From contig NC_079487.1 of the NCBI RefSeq assembly GCF_020520425.1, positions 126,254,385 through 126,318,384 of the forward strand: a stretch of DNA of 64,000 nucleotides, in the 5' to 3' direction. The position numbers and the translations under genes were made by a program. The stretch's first letter is position 1, and each line of letters starts with the position of its first letter. The DNA comes from Spinacia oleracea (Eukaryota > Streptophyta > Magnoliopsida > Caryophyllales > Amaranthaceae). The notes beneath the pieces were generated by a model. The model ran no database searches. It was not told the DNA's origin and worked only from the letters and a program-made list of their open reading frames with translations. Below, piece after piece: positions 1 to 10,295 of this stretch.

Positions 1-2
1 CT

Positions 3-3000
3 TAGGGATTGAACAGCAAAAGATATGTCAGGTCTAGTGTGAGTAAGAAAGTTCAACTTTCCCACATAGCATCTATACAATTCTGCATTGAAATATTGTT
101 CACCATCTGTTGTCAGCTTCATGTTAAGAGGAAAAGGAGTGACAGTAGGGTTAGATAAATCCCATTCACAATCATGGAGAAGCTCTTTTGTATACTTCTT
201 CTGTGTTAAAATGTATCCATCAGATGTCTGACTAACTTCAATTCCAAGGAAGAAATTTAGGATCCCTAGATCTTTAATACTAAAAGTATTATGTAGATGT
301 TGTTTAAGAGCCTTTATTGTAGCTTCATTAGAGCCTGTGATGATAATATCATCAACATAGACATCCACCACTGTAATGTCTGCAGAATCATGTTTGATGA
401 AAAGAGAATAATCATTCTTTGATTGTATGTACCCTTGGGACTTGAGCTCACAGTGAAGCCTAGCAAACCATTGCCTTGAAGCTTGCTTAAGACCATAAAG
501 AGATTTATTGAGCTTACAGACATAACCATTAGGAGCTGAAACACCTTCAGGAACCTTCATGTATACTTCTTCCTCAAGAGTGCCATGAAGAAAGGCATTG
601 TTAATGTCTAACTGGAAAAGTTTCCATTGTTTGCTGGCAGCTAAGCTAATTAGACACCTCACAGTGGCCATTTTGACAACAGGAGAGAATGTTTCATGGT
701 AGTCAATACCATATTTTTGTGTGAACCCCTTTGCAACCAATCTGGCTTTGTATCTTTCAACTGAGCCATCTGCATTCTTTTTGATCCTGTAGACCCATTT
801 ACATCCAATGGCCTTCTTTCCTTTAGGCAATAGGACATAATCCCAGGTTTTGTTATGTTGCAATGCACTGATTTCTTTATCCATTGCATCTATCCACTTT
901 GAATCTGTAGCAGCTTCAGAATATGTAGTAGGTTCAACCAGTTCCATATGTGCAGCAATGAGAAGCTTATGGTGATCTGGCAACTTGTCATAAGCCACAA
1001 GATTGCACCAGTGCTTTGGAGGTTTGTGACAAACATAATCATTGAGATGAGAGGGTGGTTTGATAGTTCTGGTAGATTTTCTAGGTGCTGGGGGAGAAGG
1101 TGGAGAAGGTGGAGAAGGAGAAGATGAAGAGGATGGTGGAGTGAAAGAGATGTCAGATGTGGGGGAATTAACAACAGAAATAGACAAGGGAGTTTTGTTT
1201 GTAGAATTAGAAGAATCAAGATCTTGTGATGAAATATCAGGTAAGTCTGAAGAGTAAGGAGTAATATTTGGTAAGAAGAATTGAGTGGAATAAGCAACTG
1301 ATGGATCAGGTGAGAAATGGAAAGGAAAATGGTGTTCATGGAACACAACATCCCTGGAAATCACTGATTTCTTTGTGTTGAGATTGAGAACTTTGTAAGC
1401 TTTCTGATTTGGAGGGTATCCAAGTAGAACACATGGATCTGCTCTTGGGTCAAACTTGGATCTGTTGACCTTAGAGGTAGAAATGTAGCATAGACATCCA
1501 AAGACTTTCAAGTGAGATAAATCAGGTGCTTGTTTGAATAGCTTCTCATATGGTGTACTAAACTGGATACTTTTTAAAGGCATTCTGTTGATCAGAAAGG
1601 TAGCAGTTAATATGCAATCACTCCAATACTTATCAGGTAGTTTGGACTGAAAAAACAAAGCTCTTGCAGTTTCAAGAAGATGTTTATGCTTTCTTTCAAC
1701 CACACCATTTTGCTGGGGTGTGTGACTACAGATTTTCTGTTGAAGAATTCCCTTGCTAAGAAACAATTCCTTCATTGCACCTTCTGTCAAATCAGGTGCA
1801 TTATCTGATCTAACTGATTTAACTGTAAAACCAAAATGATTCTCAACATACAGTAAGAAATCAGTCATAATTTTGACAGAATCTGTTTTATTTCTCATTA
1901 AATGAGTCCAAGTCATCCTAGTGTAATCATCCACAATTGTTAAGAACTGATTACATCTAGAAGAATCAAGTACAGAGTAGGGCCCCCATACATCTACATG
2001 TAACAAATCAAAGGGTTGTACTGATTTAATAGTGCTAGTGGGAAAAGGGAATCTTGTTTGCTTAGCTAATGGACAAATCTGACAAAAACATTCAGCTAGG
2101 CAACCTTTGACATTAATATTCTTGATATTCTTTATTTTGCCAAAAGAAATATGTCCTAGTCTAAGATGCCAAAGTTTAGCTTCTTCAACTTCAGATGCCA
2201 TGCTGGAAAGGGCATAATTGTGTGACATTGCACTGCTATCAGATGCCAACAACTCTTCATTCAAACAATACAGGCCTTTGTCCAATCTACCAAGCAGAGT
2301 ATGCTTGTTCTTGGAAAGGTCCTGTGCAAAACATTCATTATGTGTGAATAAAACTGAACACTGGATATCATTGCAGAGTTGAGAAATACTAATCAGATTG
2401 AACTGGAAACCTGGTACATACAACACATTCCTAAGTGTTATATTATTTCCTAGGTCAATTATACCTTTGTGTGTTACCTGTAATTCTGTTCCATCAGGAA
2501 TTGTGATGGTGTGTTGTTTATCATCAACAGATTCTAATTTACTGAACATGTTTTTCTCTGAACACATGTGATCACTTGCACCACTATCTAGAATCCACTT
2601 AGCTTTAAATTTAGAAAGGAGACAGAATGTACCTCTCAATTGAGTAGTAGTTGCTAAACCAAGAGAACCAGAACCAGAACATTCAGCTTGATTAGCAACT
2701 TTCTGAGTGTTAAGCAGGCTCAAAATCTTGTTGTATTGTTCTTCTGAAAATGTGGCATGAACCATTCCTGTATCTCCTTCAGTTGGACTTTCCTTTTCAG
2801 TGAACTCTTCTAACTGAGCAACTGCTGCTACTCTTTTGCCTCTGCCTTTGAAATCCTTAGGATAGCCATGTAGCTTCCAACATTTATCAACAGTGTGATT
2901 CTTCATTTTGCAATGTTCACAGTATAAATTGTTTCTACTGTAAGTAAAGTTTCTTGGTTGATTTCCACCTGTGTTTTGCATGCCAGAACTAGAACCATAG

Positions 3001-3764
3001 TTAGACTTATATGGCCTATTATCAGTGAACTTTCTTGCAGTGAACACAGTAGATTCCAAGTTGTGATTTCTGTTGCTATTAACTTCTTTCTGCTGTTCTT
3101 CTTGAAGCAATAATCCATATGCTTTAGAGATTGTTGGAAGTGGACTCATCATGAGAATAGTGCTTTTAGAGTGATCATACTTCTCATTCAATTTCATCAA
3201 AAACTGAATCAACCTTTGATTCTGTTGAGACTTCAGAAGTTTCTGTGTGAGAGTGCAATTACAGCCAGTGCATGTACAAGATGGTAAAGGATCCAAGCCA
3301 TCTAGTTGATCCCAAAGAAGTTTGATCTTAGTGAAAAATCCTGATATTTGTTCATCTTCATCTTGATTCAAATCACATAGTTTTTGTTGAACTGAGAATA
3401 ACTGTGGACCAGATGACTGACAAAATCTCTCTTCAAGATCTAACCAGATATCTCTTGCTGTTTTGAGATATAAAACACTTCTTGCAATTGAAACTTCAAG
3501 AGATCCTAACATCCAAGAGATTACCAAATCGTTGCACCTATTCCAGATTCTAAAATTTTCTGAGTTTGCTGTTGGTTGATCCAAAGTTCCATCAACAAAA
3601 CACAATTTGTTTCTAGCAGACAAAGCTATCATCATAGATCTTTTCCAGTCATTAAAGCACTTGCCATCAAAGACTATATTGACCAATTTTGAAGTATTAA
3701 GATCATTATTGCTGAGATAGTAAGCTGAATTTGGATTGAGTGAAGAATCAATATCAGTAGACAT
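3..3764 (-). CDS. copia gag-pol polyprotein, partial (C-terminus outside window)
   Basis: From the ATG at 3764 the frame stays open to the window edge, about 1254 codons. Order seen: a gag domain of the plant UBN2 type (residues about 1-270); a zinc knuckle beginning CEHCKMKNH (about 282); aspartic protease motif DSGASDHM (about 393); integrase with an HHCC segment and HTPQQNGVVERKH (His at base 1724); RT with YVDD (Tyr codon at 357-359, residue about 1136); and the start of the RNase H domain, TRPDISFAVQ. I checked the frame at the start, integrase and RT positions and all three agree. It encodes the polyprotein for particle formation, cDNA synthesis and integration. Start context: the ATG lies 154 bases after the primer-binding site. 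Shorter frames inside it on either strand are shadows. Confidence 0.93.
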   Translation of the reverse strand, partial: MSTDIDSSLNPNSAYYLSNNDLNTSKLVNIVFDGKCFNDWKRSMMIALSARNKLCFVDGTLDQPTANSENFRIWNRCNDLVISWMLGSLEVSIARSVLYLKTARDIWLDLEERFCQSSGPQLFSVQQKLCDLNQDEDEQISGFFTKIKLLWDQLDGLDPLPSCTCTGCNCTLTQKLLKSQQNQRLIQFLMKLNEKYDHSKSTILMMSPLPTISKAYGLLLQEEQQKEVNSNRNHNLESTVFTARKFTDNRPYKSNYGSSSGMQNTGGNQPRNFTYSRNNLYCEHCKMKNHTVDKCWKLHGYPKDFKGRGKRVAAVAQLEEFTEKESPTEGDTGMVHATFSEEQYNKILSLLNTQKVANQAECSGSGSLGLATTTQLRGTFCLLSKFKAKWILDSGASDHMCSEKNMFSKLESVDDKQHTITIPDGTELQVTHKGIIDLGNNITLRNVLYVPGFQFNLISISQLCNDIQCSVLFTHNECFAQDLSKNKHTLLGRLDKGLYCLNEELLASDSSAMSHNYALSSMASEVEEAKLWHLRLGHISFGKIKNIKNINVKGCLAECFCQICPLAKQTRFPFPTSTIKSVQPFDLLHVDVWGPYSVLDSSRCNQFLTIVDDYTRMTWTHLMRNKTDSVKIMTDFLLYVENHFGFTVKSVRSDNAPDLTEGAMKELFLSKGILQQKICSHTPQQNGVVERKHKHLLETARALFFQSKLPDKYWSDCILTATFLINRMPLKSIQFSTPYEKLFKQAPDLSHLKVFGCLCYISTSKVNRSKFDPRADPCVLLGYPPNQKAYKVLNLNTKKSVISRDVVFHEHHFPFHFSPDPSVAYSTQFFLPNITPYSSDLPDISSQDLDSSNSTNKTPLSISVVNSPTSDISFTPPSSSSSPSPPSPPSPPAPRKSTRTIKPPSHLNDYVCHKPPKHWCNLVAYDKLPDHHKLLIAAHMELVEPTTYSEAATDSKWIDAMDKEISALQHNKTWDYVLLPKGKKAIGCKWVYRIKKNADGSVERYKARLVAKGFTQKYGIDYHETFSPVVKMATVRCLISLAASKQWKLFQLDINNAFLHGTLEEEVYMKVPEGVSAPNGYVCKLNKSLYGLKQASRQWFARLHCELKSQGYIQSKNDYSLFIKHDSADITVVDVYVDDIIITGSNEATIKALKQHLHNTFSIKDLGILNFFLGIEVSQTSDGYILTQKKYTKELLHDCEWDLSNPTVTPFPLNMKLTTDGEQYFNAELYRCYVGKLNFLTHTRPDISFAVQSL

Positions 3765-3917
3765 TCTGAAGAGAACAAAGATGAAATTCTACAGAATTTC
3801 AGCTGCTGAAAATCAGAATCAAAGATTCTAAAATTGAGAACAACTTGATCAATTGATCAAGCAATGTAGAAGAAGTAGAAATTTGCGGAAACAATTCAGG
3901 CAGAATCTAATGATCTT

Positions 3918-3929
3918 GCTCTGATACCA
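3918..3929 (-). other. Primer-binding site (initiator tRNA-Met type)
   Basis: The minus strand reads TGGTATCAGAGC immediately after the CA end of the LTR. This is the standard plant copia primer site complementary to initiator tRNA-Met. Confidence 0.9.
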
Positions 3930-4174
3930 TGTCAGTTTTCACCTCTTTAGGATGAAAACTTCTTGAGAGAATTAGAGAGAAAATGCTTAAGAAGAATGAA
4001 GATATTATTTCATTGAATGAATATGAATAATTACAGCAAGAACTACATTTATACAATCTGTATGCTAACTTCTATGAGGTGTTTCCACCAATCAAAACAC
4101 TCTAAATGTACAGCTCATCATTCTCAGTTTATTGCATAAATAGATCATCAACTAACAGCTCTAACAACTCTAAC
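3930..4174 (-). repeat. 5' LTR of the first copia element (245 bp)
   Basis: In element sense it runs TGTTAGAG...CTGACA, with TG/CA ends, and is followed directly by the primer-binding site. A TATA-like TATAAAT lies near 4047-4053 (minus sense). The outer border at 4174 is chosen from the TGTTAG start; the short CTAACA repeats there could move it by 8-16 bases. Confidence 0.75.
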
Positions 4175-4389
4175 AACCTTCCTTAAATCTAGGGAATCAG
4201 TTAGCCACTGCTTCTAGAAGTTGTTGAGTTGATCATTGTGTGCACAAGGTTGTTGCTGCTTGTTTTGCTTTGCTGTGATATGTTGTTTGCTCGTGTGGTG
4301 CAAGGCTGAATACCATGCTGAATACCAACAAAGGTCGTGCAGACAAGGACGGATGTTTATCTAAATTTGTTCTTCTTAAGTAGGGTCCC

Positions 4390-4622
4390 GAACTAGCGAG
4401 CCAATATAAAAATTTACCAGGGAACACTAACAATGGAGATCAAGTTCCTATAACTTCTCCGATCATGATTCGCTCTCACAGCATACTGGTGACTTGAATG
4501 GCGTTTAGCCTGAGCCGATAGCTGTCGATATTCTGGGGAAGGAGTTAGAGGAAGAAACATTTGTCCGGCTAAAAATAACTCCAAGTGGTACATTTCTACA
4601 CAATCTTAATATTCAATAGACC
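4390..4622 (+). pseudogene. Exon-like fragment of unknown protein, with one internal stop
   Basis: One plus frame reads a protein-like stretch containing SQHTGDLNGV, then a stop (TAG, perhaps from CAG), then PEPIAVDILGKELEEETFVR and LKITPSG, ending at a stop near 4619. The mix of charged and hydrophobic residues looks like real coding sequence rather than AT-rich noise. I do not recognise the protein. It could be a gene fragment carried by a transposon or the last relic of a deleted gene. A minus-strand frame overlapping it (4233-4433) looks random. Confidence 0.25.
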
Positions 4623-6551
4623 TTGTATATTTTTCTTCTTGTTCTTATTTCTCATTTTCATATTTCAATTGTTTTCCTTTTTTTGTCTTGGGCTTTTGGC
4701 TGGGACATAAGAGAAGCTTTGAAACAAGGTTCTGAAAGTTAACCAGATTGCTTCGAATCAATTTTGTTTACTTTCTATATGTTGGTTGTGAAATGATGAC
4801 TGCTGGTTGCTGCTAAGTAGTAGCTTTTGCATTTTTTTTCTAATAGTAACTCGCTCCAAACTTCTGATGCAGGACTTCCTAGTCCTAGGTATATGCAGCC
4901 TTAGCATAAGAAATTTATAGAGGCAGATTTTCGAATGGCATCTGAAACTCCTGATTTAAGAAAGAAATGTTTTTTAATAAGTCCTCATTCCTGATTCTAG
5001 AAATAAAAATGATACTCAATTGTTGTCAGTTTGGTCACCATAAAGTTGTCCATTGCTATAATTCTAAGCCCTGAGGCACTGGCTATATTCATACAACCCA
5101 AAGTAGAAGGTCTGGGATGTTCGAATTCGTCAAGCTGCCTGCCTTAATTTGTTGAGAATACATTTCATTGCTATAACTCTAAGCCCTGAGGCACTGACTT
5201 TATTCATACATTTATACTTCAATTGATTTATTAGTGTATGATTTTAATTTATTCCTGTGAAATCTTATGCGAAGCTAATAAATGTGGACACATAGTTTTA
5301 TAGATGGGAATTTCTGGTATTAGAATATTAGATAGTTCAGCTATATCTCCAAGATGAATTGACACTGGTTGAATAAAATATGAACTTTTAGTAAGAAAAT
5401 CTAAATTAAAACTGGTTGAATGAAATCTAAAGTTGGTCTTAAAAGTTCTACTAAAAACTTCTAGCATACTTCTTGTTCTTGTTCTTCTTTTTCTTATTTG
5501 CTGTAATATTCCTCGGTATAATTGTTTTAAAATCCTTTGGGGTTAGGATCCTTGATAACATTTTTATTGGAGTAGTCACATCAACTCGAAGAGGGGAAGC
5601 AATTTAAATGAAAACTTGGAACCAAATATAACCAATAGATATGGAAACTTATTTTTCTGTAGATATCAGTTATGTCGAATAATACAATGAACGCATCCAG
5701 ATAATTTAAGTAATTATGACAATCGTATTGAAACATCCCAAAATGTGAATAATGACAGAGTATGACGTTTCTATTTTATTTTAGTGTTAAAATAAATAAG
5801 TTTGATGATCTTGATGATATATTTCTTATACTAAATTCGTTTGTTTACCATTCCCTTCAAGATGACAAAAGCTTACAGTTTGAAGATGCAATCCAATTTT
5901 TAGGGGAGTATACATCTATAGCCTATAGGTTGTCCTTTAGTATGTTTATGGCATGTTCTGAATTGCGTATGCTTTAGCATAAATGACATAAGGTGCTTAT
6001 GGCCATATGGGCTGTTGATTAGTGCCTACTGTGTTTGTGAAATGACATATAGAACCAGTTTTAAGGACTGCATGAAGTTGACTTCTTTGTTCTTTGTTTT
6101 GCAAAAATTTTAGTTTGTTGTATATCATAGGCTGCTATTGTAAACTTATTTGGTTAACAAGTTCTTTCCCTTTTTTTAAGGTTTATCTTTTGTCATTCAT
6201 GTTGAGCTTTTTTCTTAAATATTTGGATTTTATTCATTGATATTGAATTCTTATTAAAATGTTATACTTGATTTGTTTGTTGTGCAGGATGGTGCATATA
6301 GTCAAGAAGTACGAGCTAATTTAAATATGTGGAGATTTATAGGGCACATAAATATTAGACAGGTTTTAAGAAATAAAGTTATCGTATAGTGATTATTACA
6401 GGATTTTTTAATAATGGAGGTAGTTTTAGAAGCAATATTTTTTTGAACGGTTCAGACAATTGTAATAGATATATATTATTCTTATGAATTTACAAATTTT
6501 TAACTTATTTGTTATGAAAATCTTATTATATGTAGTTCATATTTATTACAT
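4623..6551. other. Intergenic stretch, one direct repeat, no gene seen
   Basis: AT-rich sequence without a convincing coding frame or terminal repeats. The only structure noted is a 45-base direct repeat at 5051-5095 and 5166-5210, both starting CATTGCTATA and carrying CTAAGCCCTGAGGCACTG, with a few mismatches, 115 bases apart. Confidence 0.6.
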
Positions 6552-7010
6552 GTATATGGATAATTAAATCCATCATTTGAGGATATAGCTATAGATAAAT
6601 TGAAAGCTTTGTATTACAGGTATATGGATAACTATATCCATTTGAGAATGTAGCTATAGATCAATTGAAAGCTTTGTATTACAGGTGTATGGATAACTAA
6701 ATCCATTTGAGAATGTAGCTATAGATCAATTGAAAGCATTGTCATAAGCTCAATTTAAAGCGTTGAACTCAATTTAAAGCGTTGCCATAAACTCAATTGA
6801 AACCGTTGCCATAAGCTCAATTGAAACTGTTGTCGTAAGCTCAATTGAAAGTGTTGCCATAAGCTCAATTTGAAAGCGTTACCATAAGCTCGATTGAAAG
6901 CGTTGCTATAACTAAAACTAAAAGTGTTGCTATAACTCAATAGAAAATGTTGCTATATATTCAATTAGATGTGTTACCAATACCATAAGTGTAAGAAAGT
7001 GTTGCATTAG
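6552..7010. repeat. Two adjoining tandem repeat blocks (about 66-bp and about 27-bp units)
   Basis: From 6552 to about 6745 a 65-68 bp unit starting GTATATGGATAA occurs nearly three times. From about 6746 to 7010 this passes into a degenerate array of about 27-bp units built on CAATT(T/G)AAAGCGTTGCCATAAGCT. The units share AATTGAAAGC, so the short array probably grew from the end of the longer one. GTTGC cores resemble subterminal repeats of CACTA elements, but no CACTA termini were found. The apparent minus-strand ORF over 6755-6940 is only the repeat read as protein. Confidence 0.7.
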
Positions 7011-7680
7011 TTTTAAACTTCAACCAACAACCACCTAATAAGTGTTGCCTTAAACGGCTTTGGTTTTGTTTTTTGTTTTTGTTTTTTCTTGTACTTTTCC
7101 TGAATGTCAAAAAAAAAGAAAAAAAAAAGAATAGGAAGTAGGTACGGGGTTTAAGGAGGTCATACGGGAGTCCGACTGCCAATTCTTGATGAACTGGTTG
7201 TCGAAAGGTGTAACTTAATTATTTTTCCGATCTTGACTCTATTTTAGGTTATTTTTTCTTTAAGTTTTCATTTTAAGTCTATTAGTTGGTGTCATGTTCA
7301 AAGGGATGACGATGTTGTAACTCATCACCTTACTAAGGTAGTTTATTTTGGTATTGAACAAGTTATGAGAATTATTGCCCTGCATAAATCTTCTTGTAAT
7401 ATACTTATAAAGTTATAATTACGTTGTCCTTAATTAATGAACTACCTCAACTACCTCTAAAAAAATATACTATATTTTTGGGGAATGTTTGTACAACGTT
7501 AAAAACTCAAAACACCCACGACTTTGCTTTTAGTGTCCGAAAAAGTAAATCCATTACCATTATTTTAAATTGCAGCCTTAACAACAACCCATTTAGAAAA
7601 AGCGTTGTACTCAGTAGTTGGTTTGTACGCTTCAATGCGAGACAATGGTATTTTAATCAAAAGCGAGTTGTTTAACCCCA
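7011..7680. other. Intergenic stretch, no gene seen
   Basis: AT-rich sequence with an A-rich run near 7109-7130 and scattered GCGTTG motifs like those in the minisatellite to its left. The frame over 7424-7675 lacks a convincing start and resembles no protein I know. Confidence 0.5.
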
Positions 7681-7709
7681 ATTCTTAAATGGACTTGGTC
7701 CACACTAAA

Positions 7710-8349
7710 TCTCTATTATATAGGTGAAGAGGTGAGGTTATTTTAGTAAATCCACTTTTGGTGTCCCCTATTGGATTATTAATATACCATCCCCACTTAT
7801 AAAATAGAGAATACAATACTCCCTCCGTATTTATTTAAGGGATACACTTGGCCGGACACGGGTATTAAGAAGAAAAATCGAATGAAATAAAATAATAAAA
7901 CAAGTGGGGTTGGGTAGATATTTTAATAAGTAAAACAAGTGATGACCATGTTATTTTAGAGGGGTGGGAGACGGATGTAGTTTTGAAATTATTTGTTTAA
8001 TAGGGTGGTGGGACATATGATATATTAGATAGATTATTTAATTAGATGATGAAGTTGATAAGTTACTAAAAATGACAAGTAATAATTCTCTTAAATAAAT
8101 ATAGCCGGAAAATGCAAGTGTATTCCTTAAATAAATACGGAGGAAGTAACAAGTAAACAACCCACCTGAAAAAGCCCAAAGAAACTTTTTAATCAATATA
8201 GCCCCTTAAATAAATTCTTACCATTTTAATTAATCTGCTTATATGTGTTCGGCTCCATCTAACTTATATGTTTCTTATATTCGCACGCATCGTATTATAA
8301 CACAAATTTGTTTCTTATATTCGCACGCGATGCGTGCATATAAGACTAG
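7710..8349 (+). mobile_element. Non-autonomous Helitron, 640 bp
   Basis: It begins TCTCTATTATATAGG directly after an A (7709). It ends with a hairpin GCACGC-GAT-GCGTGC (8323-8337), a short spacer and CTAG (8346-8349) directly before a T. This is the A^TC...CTAG^T border of Helitrons. The second copy of the host MITE (around 31209) is uninterrupted at this point, reading CACTAAATTTATT, which confirms the borders. There is no coding capacity. Confidence 0.82.
7819..8146. mobile_element. Stowaway-like MITE, 328 bp, nested in the Helitron
   Basis: The ends are CTCCCTCCGTATTTATTTAA and its inverse, flanked by TA on both sides (7817-7818 and 8147-8148), the Tc1/mariner target. The TIRs extend over about 35 bases through GGATACACTTG. 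A second member of the family is at 25119-25448. Confidence 0.88.
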
Positions 8350-8771
8350 TTTATTATGGACCATGCCTTAAAATAAAGTCAACAACGTGTTCCTAATTTA
8401 TTTTGGCATTTTATTAGGATTATTATGAAAAAAAAATATCAAATTAGTGTCGTTGATACATGTTGTGCTTGAATAATTTGATTTTAAGTCACAATTCACT
8501 TTTAAAAACATAGGGTACTATGCTTCAAAAAATGGTTACTATGTCTAAGAATTTAAGTATTTAATTTATTATAGTTACTATATGAATAATAAAGGTCACT
8601 ATGAAAAAAAGATGCTAGAGAAAACTATTGATTTTAAATCCACACTAATATTATTGTGGACCAGGTCCACACAAGAATAATCCGTTATTTAAACTTGTTT
8701 TCGTAGAAACTTCTACTCAGGATTTATCCTCATAACGAATTAACGAGACTAAAGTACGGAGTACTGGATAG

Positions 8772-9791
8772 CGCCAAACCTACACTTACCCCGTGGGTAA
8801 GTCTACGCTGCATACCCCATTACCTGATTGGGTTATTTCGCCAAGTCATGTCCTACTCACATCCCAGTCAGACTCAAAATTTTCAGATCTTCTTTTAAAT
8901 TTGAATTTCAAAAAAAAAATTATTTTCCTTTTCATTTTTATTATCTGTCGGTGTAACCAAAGTTTTTTCATTTGAAGGCTATTTCTTCCCCTGCATTTTA
9001 ATCGAAGAATTCTTTGTTTCATTGTTCATGTTTTATGTCTTTCCCTTGTTCATCTGTTATGGCTTTCCCTCGTCCATATTATTTTCGTCAACACATTTTC
9101 ATTCAAAGCATCAAGTTTTATCTATGAAACCGAAGGGCGATTCATTTTCGATGATACCGAAGTTCAATTTATTTGCGTTTTTTGTGAAAGAATCCATAGC
9201 TTTGTCGCTTAATAACTTTAGTCTGCGCCTTAATTCAATTAGATCTGTTAAACTTACTGGGAAAAAAATCTGGTCTTGTTCCTTTCTTAATTAAAATCGA
9301 AAAAGAAATTGAATGTTTTTTGGCAAAAAAATAATTGGTTTTTTTGGGGATATCATTTTGTTCTTTCTGCTCCCACCCAGGCCAAACTCATGACAAGCTG
9401 TAGTGGTTGGTTTCTTAATTAAAATCGAAAACGAAAATGATGTTTTTATAAAAATAATTGGTTTGTTTGGGATACTTTTTTTCATTTCTGCTGTTAACCA
9501 TTGATATTGAAAAAAATGCTATTGAAAATGATAATAAAAGAAAATGATAGTAAAATAAAAGAAATAATCGACATTTGTGAAAAACGAAAATACTGAAATT
9601 TCACAATATTCTGAAAAATGGGCGCTAAACTTCTCGCTCATATAGACTAAATGGCGCCATAGCTGAAAATTTTCCCACCTAACTTAAGGTGGTTTTCCCC
9701 GAAAATGAAAAAATGGTTTACCTTAGTTGGCAGCTTCTAATTACAGGGTATGGTGACTAGACCTACCCTTGGGGTAAGTGTATGAGCTCCC
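8772..9791. mobile_element. MULE-like non-autonomous element with 9-bp target duplication
   Basis: ACTGGATAG occurs directly on both sides (8763-8771 and 9792-9800). Near each end are inverted blocks: TACACTTACCCCGTGGGTAA at 8781 and its inverse near 9758-9782 (AGACCTACCCTTGGGGTAAG). Each block is itself a small palindrome (TTACCC...GGGTAA). Inside, an AATTAAAATCGAAAA-led segment is duplicated (about 9287-9370 and 9414-9495). The outermost bases match poorly, so the TIR definition is approximate. No transposase is present; the frames over 8793-9485 are low-complexity. Confidence 0.5.
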
Positions 9792-9800
9792 ACTGGATAG

Positions 9801-10086
9801 GGCTGACTCATCTTGGGAGTGGGGGCAAGGGATGAAGGGATAAGGGGAATAATGGTCGGTGAGGACTCTGAGGAGATAAAATCGTCTTAGTAAGGGTAGT
9901 TCGGTCTTTAACAAAATAATAGGGACATCTCAGTATTATGGTATGAATACTTGTAAATAAAAATCAATATATATATAATTTTATTATTGTATTAATTTGA
10001 CTTTTACACTATTTATATACTAATTTTGACTCGAATTAGTTATAATATTCAAATGTTATTATGTAAAAGATATATTGTTGCATTTG
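9801..10086. other. Intergenic stretch, nothing recognised
   Basis: Low-complexity AT-rich DNA up to the target site of the complete copia element. No coding frame, TIR or repeat border was seen. Confidence 0.5.
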
Positions 10087-10091
10087 GTTCA

Positions 10092-10295
10092 TGAAGAATC
10101 TAAGAGAGTTTCAGAATGCTAGAGAGAAAATAGTTGAAGAAAACTTGAATTTACTGATTTAGTTTCTTGGCTTGGAAGAGAAGCCAACATTGCTTTATAT
10201 ACAAGCAAGCAACTAACCCTAACTAACTTGCAACAAACTCACTAACAAACTTTTGTAAAATAAAAAAGATAAATATAAATATCATATATCCTATA
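10092..10295 (-). repeat. 3' LTR of the complete copia element
   Basis: 204 bp, plus strand TGAAGAATC...ATATCCTATA. It differs from the other LTR at two positions. In element sense it starts TATAGG rather than TG; this is supported by both the target duplication and the polypurine junction. Confidence 0.93.

Larger units (their letters stand above)
1..4174 (-). mobile_element. Ty1/copia LTR retrotransposon, 5' part (runs off window start)
   Basis: Read on the minus strand this is a 5' LTR (3930-4174), a primer-binding site, a short leader and a gag-pol frame that leaves the window at base 1. The 3' part of RNase H, the polypurine tract and the 3' LTR lie outside. The order gag, protease, integrase, RT, RNase H is that of Ty1/copia. 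No disabling lesion is visible, so the element may be young, but LTR identity and target duplication cannot be judged here. Confidence 0.93.
7681..8683 (+). mobile_element. MITE (TIR type GGTCCACA), interrupted by a Helitron
   Basis: The outer ends are inverted copies: ATTCTTAAATGGACTTGGTC on the left and, inverted, ATTCTTGTGTGGACCTGGTC on the right. The interior from 8350 matches, in reverse orientation, the element at 30897-31237 (GTCAACAACxTGTTCCTAA, ATACATGTTGTGCTTGAATAA and other shared blocks). Without the 640-bp insertion its length is about 363 bp, close to the 341 bp of the other copy. Confidence 0.75.

Noticed and set aside
890..1351. 153-codon minus frame rich in Leu/His/Ser
   Set aside because: It is out of phase with the gag-pol frame (start 3764) that carries integrase and RT motifs on either side; it is a shadow of the Ser/Pro-rich linker.
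6755..6940. Repetitive minus-strand peptide (LSLWQRFQ units)
   Set aside because: It is only the 27-bp minisatellite in translation, with imperfect periodicity at the DNA level.
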